DNA of 64,000 nt, taken from NCBI GenBank assembly GCA_013176395.1, contig JABMLP010000015.1, positions 1,364,001-1,428,000 of the forward strand, read 5' to 3'. Within the stretch, counting starts at the first letter, position 1, and every line of letters starts with the position of its first letter. The DNA is from Venturia oleaginea. Taxonomy: Eukaryota; Ascomycota; Dothideomycetes; Venturiales; Venturiaceae. The notes under the pieces are model-generated. The model worked only from the letters and a program-made list of their open reading frames with translations, did no database searches and was not told the DNA's origin. A program made the translations under genes and the position numbers. Shown in pieces: positions 55,525 to 64,000 of the stretch.

Positions 55525-57670
55525 ACAATTTTCTTTCGATTTGATCCCGAGAGAGAAAGCGAAACTTCATGCTACAGGGCGAGTAATAAACTCATCTGCC
55601 CGCTCGCAATTATGTCATGATATGATGTGAAAGTCGCGACAACTCTCTTATCCACCGAAAACACTAGTGCTCATGCTCCTGCGATCTCGTAAACAATATT
55701 TCCTAGGATATCTAGAAGCTGGGTTGAGGCAAAGCTATATGATCCGCTTGTAGTATGAATAGTCATAAGTGAATGGCAATTTCCAAATTTGATGATGCGT
55801 ACGTGCTGCGAACGGCGGACGAGGCGTAGCTGTGTGGATCTTAGTGTTGCGGAAGCCATTATCATGACCAAGGAAAGGAACAATAGCAAAAGATAAAGAA
55901 AAATTCCCAGCACACCCGAGACACTTCTCTTCGAAGGACTATCTTGACCAACCAGCTTCAGCTGTCATTGATCGACTCGGTCGTCTCGCCTCTCGAACCG
56001 TCACCTCATACTCTGTCAGCTCTTAACGTCAGCACGGGTCCTTCATTAGGTGTCCAGATATTTGCTGGCTTCTTACTACTCAGACGATTTCCCCAGCATG
56101 AAGGTACCAGCAAATATCAGGATCTGTGCGTGCCAAAGAATTCATGAATTGGGGAACATCAGTCTTTGCATACCAGGGTGAGTATCTCTGATGTGAGCCT
56201 GGCTAAGATAACTCCAAACTTCAATAAGGGAAACTTTTGCGGCTTTTGGACTGGGGTATATTAAATCGAGGCCGTCGTCGACACAAGGATTCTCCATTTC
56301 TTGACTCTGACAGTAGACGCCACATGGAATCCAGCTCCAGTATCCCGGGAATGATACCAACAAGCATACTGGTTTCAGATTGCCGAAATGCAGCCACAAC
56401 ATCGATTGCTCCCAACAAGGCTTTTTCATCTGCATGGGATTCCAAGGTTGGAATTGAACGTTGCAAACTGATTATAGAGCATATGCAGAACGGAACCAGA
56501 GGCGGAAGTGAACGTCTATCCCTTACGGTGGCGCCTCGTTTAAGTGTCGTGGAACCAGACTGAAGAACGGAACGGCTAGGCTGTAGCGTTGTCGACTTTG
56601 CTCAACTTAGATAGGGAAAAAAAAAAATTGAGCCAATCCTTCGAAATGGGAAGCTCGGAAAAGAGAAGGGCCGGGAGGCGGTAGAATGGGGTAAAGGAAA
56701 GAAGTTGAAGTTGCGTGCATAGACAAAAGTACAAAGATGTGTGTTACAGAGCACATGACGGGCTGTCAAAAGTGTACCTTTATAGTTGAGGGCACAGCAT
56801 TACACTGATTGCGTCCCTAGGTTGTGCTCTGTAGGACCTCTGGTCCAACAACCAGGTAGTGCGGGTGGAGACCCAAAAGCCGGGTGAGATTTGACTGGCT
56901 TTCGATTTGCTGTGTGGTCCATGATCGGACGATCATCTATCCGGTCTCAGTCGTCCTGGTTTCAGCGCAGAAGAGGGAATCTGGGGAGGATGGAGGAATG
57001 TGAAAAGAAAGCAAAGGATAGGTGGTCGGAAGTGGAGCAGCCTGGGGTAATGCATGCTGGGGGTAATGTCAAAGAAAGTTGCTATATTTAGCCTTCTCCA
57101 ACCTTTTCTCGTCTACCCCTACTACTACTACTCCAACAACAATATCCATGCCCGAACTCACTCACAGCCGGTGGTGCAACCACACAATCTGCACATCGGT
57201 GTGCTACGCGCTCTGGTTACGCCTTGTCCAGGACTCCTTACTGATCATTGCAGTGCAACTATCAACAGCGAGTCTGTCCAAAACCCCGTCTATCAGAATG
57301 TCGCCCAAACCTGGCCCTAGCCACCTGTCCTGGGGAACACAGACTCTGACCATTTATGTTGCAATAAGCAACCATTGGCCACATGGAACTCAGAGCATTG
57401 CCTATAAACTCTCAAGGTCCCCGCGTGCAACCATGGAATCTGACGGTGCAGTATATGCGTGTTGACAGGGTCCTCGACTTTCATTCATCCCTACTCAAAG
57501 TTAACCGACTGTCATTACCTTTCCCGTTCGTCCCCGCAGCCCGTTAGCCTTTACTGGGCTGTTGATCCGGATCGGATTCAGAAGATCGACCTTTCCGCTT
57601 TATCTATAGAATCACCCTTTTAAGGATCAGAATTTCTCAGCACCAGAAACACCACCAGAAGACGACCAAG
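55525..57670. other. Intergenic, no gene found
   Basis: Open segments at 55671-55913, 56142-56466 and 57054-57465 lack starts, introns or motifs. There is one inverted repeat at 56055-56119. Promoter of the following MFS gene presumably lies at the right end. Confidence 0.4.
56055..56119. repeat. Inverted repeat with 38-nt loop
   Basis: AGATATTTGCTGG at 56056-56068 is mirrored by CCAGCAAATATC at 56108-56119. Its arms share only GATATTTGCTGG-like similarity with the ~70-nt hairpin family and the loop is longer, so I keep it apart. Confidence 0.5.
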
Positions 57671-59676
57671 ATGTCTGGAATCGACCACAAAGTCCCGTAT
57701 GAAGGTAGCGAAAACCCTCACGTCTTTGAGAAGGCACCATCTGAAGGATCTTCTGTCGCCTTTGATGATCGAGCCACCAAGCGTCTTCTGCGCAAGATTG
57801 ACCTTTACCTCATTCCACTCCTGTCACTGCTATATCTGTAAATCATACTTCATCCCTTTTCATGCTCATGTTGCTAATACCTTCAGCCTCTCGTTCCTAG
57901 ACAGATCGAACATCGGCAATGCAAAGCTAGCGTTTCTTCCAGCAAGTCTGAAGTTGACTGGATTACAATTCAACGTATGTTGAAACTACTAGTCAATGGA
58001 CTATACTAACAGCCGGCTAGAATGCGCTGGCCATTTTCTTTCCCTTCTATGTGTTAGCCGAGGTCCCTTCCAATCTGATGATGAAGCTCACTCGACCTTC
58101 CATATGGATCCCGACTATTATGGTGGTCTGGGGGTACGTATATAACCATTTTAGACTTACTACAGCTAATCCGTGCTATCAGAATTGTCTGCACCATGAT
58201 GGGTCTCGTCAAGAACTACCAAGGACTCATGGTGGCCAGAGTCTTCCTCGGTCTCGCCGAAGGCGGGTGAGTACATGCCCCATCCAGTATGATAAGTATG
58301 AATCTTTGCTGACACCTACCAAGTTTGTTCCCTGGAGTCACCTTTTACATTACCATGTGGTACAGACGGGTAAGCCTCTCATTACTCCATCATTTCTCTG
58401 ACAAATTTGCTCACAAAGAGAACAGCACGAGTGTGGACGGCGCATGGCAATTTTCTTCTCGGCTGCAACAGCCGCAGGTGCTTTTGTAGGTCCTTTGCCC
58501 TGTTTTCTCTTCTCTACCTAACCGGGCGATAGGGTGGACTTCTCGCATACGGCATTGGATTCATGGACCATGTAGCAGGCCTTCGTAGTTGGCAGTGGAT
58601 CTTCATTCTTGAAGGGATTGCAACTTTCGTTGTCGGTATGTTCACCCTATAAATGCCCTGGATTCCACTGGACAAGTTTCTGACTTCCTCGTCATCAGGT
58701 TGCGCCGCATACTCCTTGTTACATGACTATCCTAACACCGCCAAATTCTTGACCAAAGGCGAGCGCGAGGAGGTCCAGCGTCGTCTTGAACACGACCGCG
58801 GCATGCTTGCCGACGAGTTCGCAATGAAGTATGTTCTTGACGCCTTCAAGGACTGGAAGATCTGGGTCAACTGTTTCACCACTGTTGGAATCTTCACAGG
58901 CCTCTATTCCGTTTCCCTGTTCATGCCTACCATCGTTGCTGGTCTTGGATACAAGGACAAAGATGCTCAGTTGATGACTGTGCCGCCGTGTAAGTCTGAA
59001 GCGTCCATCATATGCCACTCTACCATGGTGCTAATAAAGACTAGATGTCGTGGCATGCGTATTCTGTATCGGTTCCGGTTTCGCTGCAGACAAGGCTAAG
59101 CAGCGAGGCGTTTTTCAGATAGGTTTCATTCTCACCAGGTAATTCATCTTCACAATACTTCCATGGTAAAGCCCATGCTGATATCGTCCTCAAGCATGGT
59201 TGGCATGCTTATGCTCCTGTTGTCCGACAGCAACCACGTCCAATACGTCGGTGTCATTTTCACAACGGTTGGTATCTATCCAAATGTCCCCCAAGTCACT
59301 GCATGGAACGCGGTATATATTCCCTCTCTTCTCATCAGCTTCACTCACTAATTGTTGCCAGAACAACATTGGAGGAACCACCAAGCGCAGCGTCGGCATG
59401 GCCATGCAAGTCGGCATTGGCAATTTGGCAGGAACCATGTCCGCATACATGTTTCTACCCCGAGACGCCCCGAAGAAATTCGCCCCCGGCTACAAAGGCC
59501 TGTTGGGAGTGGCTGCCATGTCTTGTGTGTTAAGTATTGGCATGACTATCTATCTACGTATGGAGAATAGCCGTCGTGACAGGGAGTTCAAAAAACCAGA
59601 AGAGTATACCGCCGAGGAGATGGCGCTCGAACGTGAGAAGGGTGACAACGCCTCATTCTTTCGTTACACTGTTTGA
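57671..59676 (+). CDS. MFS transporter, allantoate permease (Dal5/TNA1) family
   Basis: Plasma-membrane anion/cation symporter of the Dal5 group, which moves small carboxylates or vitamins such as allantoate or nicotinate. Eleven exons: 57671..57837, 57887..57974, 58021..58133, 58183..58266, 58324..58369, 58426..58485, 58533..58635, 58699..58989, 59045..59138, 59195..59312, 59362..59676, giving 492 residues with all phases matching. Family marks: DLYLIPLLSLLYLLSFLDRS and NIGNAKLA in TM1, AEVPSNLMMKLTRPSIWIP, ARVFLGLAEGGLFPGVTFYI, WYRRHECGRRMAIFFSAATA, GLRSWQWIFILEGIATFVVG, and NNIGGTTKRSVGMAMQVGIG in TM10. Substrate not readable. The density of short introns is unusual for this window. Confidence 0.93.
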
Positions 59677-59962
59677 GCGTCTTCACCTGTCAGCGTCGCC
59701 GATTTCAAGAGGAATCATGGTCCGTAGTGTTGGTGTTTGGATAAAATTCGATGGCGACTGTCTTACCTCGGCTGTGTTGAGTACGCTTATACCCCTCGGT
59801 ACAAAGCGAAAGAATGGACCTGAGGCTCGAATGAGGGGCCGCGAGAATCCTTGACGGAGACTAGATGTGTATTTCGAAAATGAACAGCGAGGTTGAACTG
59901 GCAGGCCAATGTGAGGCTATCAATGCTGATTCTTACAGCGCAACAATCTTGTTCGTAACAAC

Positions 59963-60427
59963 CTAAATCTGGTCGTGATTAGGCTTATCATCAACCATAT
60001 GCCTACCACCAAGACCCCCAAGCTGCGGCAGCGCATCGGGTCCACCAATAGGCCACACAACCCACTGAGCCTCCTTCCCCATCTCATCACCCTCTTGTTT
60101 GAGAGCCCGTTTCGAAACTTCCTCCCACTTCTTTCCAGTCTGGGCCAATTTCTCTAACCCTCGGTTGTTTGAATGAGCGTCGTCCTTGATGAAGAATCCT
60201 TGAAGATCAGCGGGGTTGCCTGAGGCAATCACAGTCATGTCCAGGAGCTCGAACTTCTGTCCAGCAACCCTGATGTTTTCGCAAATCAGGTTGGTTTCTG
60301 CGTTTATCGTACACGAGTTAGCATCTTTTATATCTTCAATTCCGAGACCATCGACAGCCTTTCCGAGATAGAACGATGTGGGAGCGTCTCCTTCTGTGGG
60401 TGGGAGACACAGGATCTGGTCAGTCAT
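59963..60427 (-). CDS. Hypothetical protein, 154 aa
   Basis: Single frame from ATG 60427 to TAG-type stop at 59963. Mixed alpha/beta composition with ENIRVAGQKFELLDMTVIAS and a Gly-rich C-terminus (PIGGPDALPQLGGLGGRHMV). No signal peptide or domain recognised. Convergent with the MFS gene, about 290 bp apart. Confidence 0.5.
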   Translation of the reverse strand: MTDQILCLPPTEGDAPTSFYLGKAVDGLGIEDIKDANSCTINAETNLICENIRVAGQKFELLDMTVIASGNPADLQGFFIKDDAHSNNRGLEKLAQTGKKWEEVSKRALKQEGDEMGKEAQWVVWPIGGPDALPQLGGLGGRHMVDDKPNHDQI

Positions 60428-61089
60428 CGCGTGTCTGTTCTGCTAGAATCCTTCAAGACTGGTGATGGACAATCGTTTCCCTTCTTGTATAACCAAGCTC
60501 GATATCTCGAAAGGGAACCAGTCACAGTGGATTTGGCAATTTTGTGACCTTCGACCATACCTGAAATCCGCTTCGACGGACCCAATCAAAATTGCGGGCG
60601 TTGCTTACTTACTAGATTCAGTCATTTAGTCACCCAGAAATTCACCCTCCTCTACACGTCGATGCTCAAACTACAAAAAGATTCTAGGTAGTTTTGGTTG
60701 ATTGACGCGAAGTCGATGATTAGAGTCGTCAGGTCAATTTGTTATCAGAACCATGATATAAGTCGGAGGACGTGTCGCTTCACCCATTCCGCTTTCGAGC
60801 GACGAAGTATTGATAGCCAGATATTCAAATGCCTATCTTCTAGCCCTCAATGGCCAAAGACAATTGATTATTTACAATCTGGGAACAATATCGATGATTT
60901 GCTGGCAAGAGTATCTTCCCAATTGCTAGATACTCATCAATATCGATCTTGACTGGTGTTTTGTCCACTGGAGCCAAGATGCCATCCAGATCGTTCTTTC
61001 CATCTCGCCCGCGCTGTTCCCTAAGTATAGGTCGTGATGGCGACAAACCTGAATAACAACACCAACAACAATCCACAACATCATTCAAC
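60428..61089. other. Intergenic with hairpin copy D
   Basis: No gene; contains one hairpin element at 60881-60950. Confidence 0.4.
60881..60950. repeat. Hairpin element copy D
   Basis: Left arm 60881-60908 (ATATCGATGATTTGCTGGCAA region), 14-nt loop 60909-60922, right arm 60923-60950 ending CAATATCGATCTT. Arms pair imperfectly (about 19 of 28). Preceded by AATCTGGGA, as is copy E. Confidence 0.65.
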
Positions 61090-61341
61090 ATGTCCAAAAA
61101 CTCATATCAACGCCCTCTCACACCAGATCTGGAGCCCGGAGGTGTTCCCCTGGACGCGAAGGACGTTTTAATGTGTCATCGACCCATCGCACGCTACACC
61201 GAGGAAGAAATGCATATGATACGCATCGCATTGTCGCCCCGGTACCGGCCGAAGAAACTGCCCAGAGACATGTGTTGTGGAAACTTTCCAAGCGGTGTTG
61301 TGACTCGAGCTGACAAAACTCTTCAAGCAAACAGCAGATAG
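61090..61341 (+). CDS. Small hypothetical protein, 83 aa
   Basis: ATG 61090 to TAG 61341, 140 bp downstream of hairpin copy D. Basic and Pro-rich, with YTEEEMHMIRIALSPRYRPK; no signal peptide or known domain. May be spurious. Confidence 0.3.
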   Translation: MSKNSYQRPLTPDLEPGGVPLDAKDVLMCHRPIARYTEEEMHMIRIALSPRYRPKKLPRDMCCGNFPSGVVTRADKTLQANSR

Positions 61342-61654
61342 ACGATATAATGAAGCCGAAGGAACCAGCTCAGGATCAAAAATCGGATGAGCATCACTCG
61401 AAGTAGAAAAGTGGAGGGGAGCATACAAAAGCCACGGATAGAATTCGGAGGCGCAGCTGGTCCAGGTCTGGTACACAATGAGCTGGTTTTAGGGAGGAGC
61501 GATCAATTGGACTTGGGCGCAAGATTGTTATGTTAAGACACTTTGATTGGTATTGCATCAATAATATTCTTAGATTCTCGAATCACATCCCAGTCCGAAC
61601 TTTTTTTTTGTCGTCCTGGCTTCCGATTAGCCCAAAATAGGTCATATCCAATCT

Positions 61655-61726
61655 GGGATTGATATCGAAGAATATTTGGAAATTCACGTCAAGTCGAATC
61701 GCTGGAAACGTCTCGATATTGGTTTT
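61655..61726. repeat. Hairpin element copy E (diverged)
   Basis: Left arm 61655-61682 (GGGATTGATATCGAAGAATA...) and right arm about 61699-61726 (GCTGGAAACGTCTCGATATT) keep the family layout with a loop near 16 nt. Pairing is weaker than in copies A and C; several differences are C/T or G/A. Confidence 0.5.
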
Positions 61727-61916
61727 GACTTGAGGGACTCTGTTTAGCATCCGAGTCTTGTCGAGAGGCAGAGAGCATTGGTAACTCCAGTATGGTGGTG
61801 AGGCTTAAGCAAGCAAATTGTGCCATCTGAAGACCAGATTTTCGGGACCATACTTTCTCTTCAACTCAACCAGCACCTTTTCATTTGAACCGAAGACTTT
61901 GCTGGGCGTTGGCTGG

Positions 61917-62880
61917 TCATCGGTTGACATTTAGTGGAAATTCCAGCCGCTGTGCTTCCATCCAGCTTAGAGAAGTGGCATATGTACCAATGTAATTCGC
62001 ATAAGCACCTATCCTCTGCTCTCCCATTGTCCCACCACCCTCCCCAATCTTCTTATGCAAAATCCTTGCATAAGCCCGCACCATGGTATCCAGAGAAGAG
62101 TCATACCACTTCATCACCATTGCAGCACTATAATATTCGCCTCGATTACCATACGCCGTATCCTCCAACTTTACCTCAATAAACCTGTTATATGGTATCT
62201 TACAAGCTGAAACAACATTTCGCTATCACCCAATGCTTCATTGCCCTGTAAAAATCCTAAGAAATTATCGAAAACGAATTGTACGACAGACAAGTCGAAC
62301 GGAGGTTTTACAATAGAGACTCAACTTCTTTCTTTCCGGCCATCATAGGTTAATGCATCGTTGATTACGGCGGTCATTTTTGAGTAAGGGATCGATCCTG
62401 CTCCATTGATGAATGGCTCGAGAGCTAGGAGTGTGAAGAAGAAGAGTTCTGTTTCTGAGGCTGCGCCATTGAAGAAGGGGACACATAATATAACGGCTTG
62501 GTTATGTGGTGGTGGCGCACTGAGCCCGAATGCGAAGCTCTGATCACTGTCATTTGCAGCATGGAAATGATTTGCGAACTCGACGATGGAAGGGAGTACG
62601 ACGGGACGAGACTGGATGTTTCCTTGTGGGTGGGCTCTGTAAGCGAATTCTATTGCGACTCTGAGCGCAGAATCACAGCCTCATGCTGCCCAGGATAGAT
62701 TGGAATTCTCGGTCGCGGAGGCGGCGACGATAGCGGCGTTTGCGCGACCATTTGAATACTATTAAGATTTTCGATTATATGAAGGCCGTGAAGGCATGTT
62801 AGCCAGCCGAAGCCGCCGCCGAGGTTGAGACCGCTGATGCGAGTGGGGTTCAATGTCCCTGAGATGGGTTATCTTATGTG
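61917..62880 (-). pseudogene. FAD-linked (berberine-bridge-type) oxidase, broken
   Basis: Minus-strand pieces of one BBE-like flavoenzyme in several frames. From the N side: RISGLNLGGGFGWLTCLHGL followed by IENLNSIQMV (the FAD-domain G-rich stretch, 62853-62750). Then in another frame IEFAYRAHPQGNIQSRPVVL, NQAVILCVPFFNGAASETEL and INGAGSIPYSKMTAVINDAL, ending with a stop. A C-terminal segment at 62168-61917 has TAYGNRGEYYSAAMVMKWYD and YANYIGTYATSLSWMEAQRL. Frame changes and stops (for example near 62640 and 62330) cannot be removed with introns, so the gene is dead or needs sequence checking. Confidence 0.7.
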
Positions 62881-64000
62881 GCTGGCAAAGGTTTGACAAA
62901 TGATAGACACATCTTCAGCAGTCGTTGGCAGGATGACTATGCCCTGGCACAGTAGTTTTAAAGCTCTCCCCAACTTTGATCTGGAGGTAGCTTGTAAATT
63001 GAATCGTAGGAAAAGGGAAGTGAAAAACTCACTGATTGAGATGTAGATATTGTTGCCCAGGAGCTAGGAGAGCAATGCCAATGTAACTGATCTCATACTA
63101 GTATTCTTGCAAGGTGACCAAGATGTTGAGGTCAAGCGTGCGATGCGGCATACCGTGCACAAATGTCCAGCTTACGCCTGTGAGCTTATTGCTTGAGTGA
63201 CCGAGCTAGTCAAACATTGCGCGAAGTTGCTCGGAGGCTGACAGTGATGCTGACCGAACCAAAGCACAATTGTGACACTTCCACAGACTTCAGTCGTGTA
63301 TTCAGTATTCACAGACAACGAAATGACGGATTGATACGAGCTTCATGCTTGGCATGCTTACGTGAGAGACGTGGTTGGTCCATTAGCTCGGCTGAAGTCC
63401 AGTTGAGCTTACCTGCATGCTCATCCTTGCTTCAGACCTGGGGCGAGAGCACGCTCTTCAAACACAAACCAACGGGTGAGAAACTTGCTTCCAACTGTCA
63501 TCCATTTAACGAGTCCCGAGTATTGATGGAGGATGGAATGATTCGAAATGCTCATACACTGATGTTCTTAAAACCATGCTCCTATTATTTTACCACCGCA
63601 ACCATCTTTGAAGCTATAACAAGCAATGTATTCCTGGTTAGATTTGCCACATTTAATGCCTCTGACATCGCGATCCATCCATTCTTTGGACCGGTACCAA
63701 ATCTCGACTGAACCAAGCACGGAAAGATTCCCATGACAGCTGATCACCAGCAATTTTCCGTCTGGTTGTTTGCCTGTCGAGCTTCAAGATCAAATCTCTC
63801 TGCCTTCTTAATGATCATGGCGTTGTTATCTACGGTGAGAGGTGAGAGCTATCATACAGGTGGATAATGATGCCCAACAACGTGAAATCTCTTCGCTAAA
63901 TGCAGTGTATGTGCCACTCAACACCCTTCTCCAGGACGTATTGGCATATGAAGCGATCTTCTTCGGTGATTGTGTAAATGGTCTCAATTCTTCCAGACAA
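62881..64000. other. Window edge, no gene found
   Basis: May hold the decayed 5' part of the oxidase up to about 63150. The plus-strand frame 63193-63711 shows no motif. Nothing else supportable. Confidence 0.35.

Noticed and set aside
63193..63711. Plus-strand frame of 172 codons near the right edge
   Set aside because: No conserved motif or signal; Cys-rich but irregular.

Overview
The window looks like nuclear chromosomal DNA of a filamentous ascomycete (Pezizomycotina). Evidence: compact genes on both strands, spliceosomal introns mostly of 48-70 nt, a class II hydrophobin, an eisosome protein, fungal mitochondrial factors (PAM17, ATP25), and fungal Ty1/copia and pogo/Fot1-type transposons. 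I cannot fix the class or species from sequence alone. There are no CRISPR arrays, operons or convincing tRNA/rRNA genes.

Layout. 0-13 kb is accessory-like: the tail of an unknown gene, a long gene carrying three Gln-type stop codons, a hydrophobin lacking its last cysteine, LSM8, decayed ankyrin and coiled-coil relics, a secreted Gly-rich protein and a monocarboxylate-type MFS transporter. 14-16 kb holds two lineage-specific genes. 16.8-21 kb is a decayed Ty1/copia element. PAM17 (21.4-22.2 kb) separates it from a nearly intact pogo-like transposon (22.5-24.3 kb). 25-51 kb is a dense housekeeping block: ESF2, ATP25-like, THI80, an RKM4-type SET methyltransferase, two tandem paralogues of unknown function, DGAT2, STK19-like, RPB11, nitronate monooxygenase, SDHAF1/SDH6, a heat-shock-element-driven HSP20, EIS1 and an alpha-beta fused succinyl-CoA-ligase-like protein. 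51-64 kb is gene-poor again: two unknown genes, a nested 353-bp tandem array, an (AATC)n tract, an allantoate-type MFS transporter with 11 exons, and a broken berberine-bridge-type oxidase.

Several genes serve mitochondria (PAM17, ATP25-like, SDH6, the succinyl-CoA-ligase-like fusion), but they are separately promoted and I see no co-regulated cluster.

The most unusual signal is a family of ~70-nt hairpin elements (two 27-28-nt inverted arms around a ~14-nt loop; arms contain ATATCGA and TGGCAA/TTGCCA) at about 12.25, 12.76, 21.14, 24.38, 60.88 and 61.66 kb, with a probable decayed copy at 13.05 kb. One copy sits inside an intron of the MFS gene and another just upstream of its start codon. 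No gene or transposon I can name explains them.

Coordinates of spliced genes were deduced by eye from splice sites, reading phase and family resemblance; exon lists are in the evidence fields. No searches were run.
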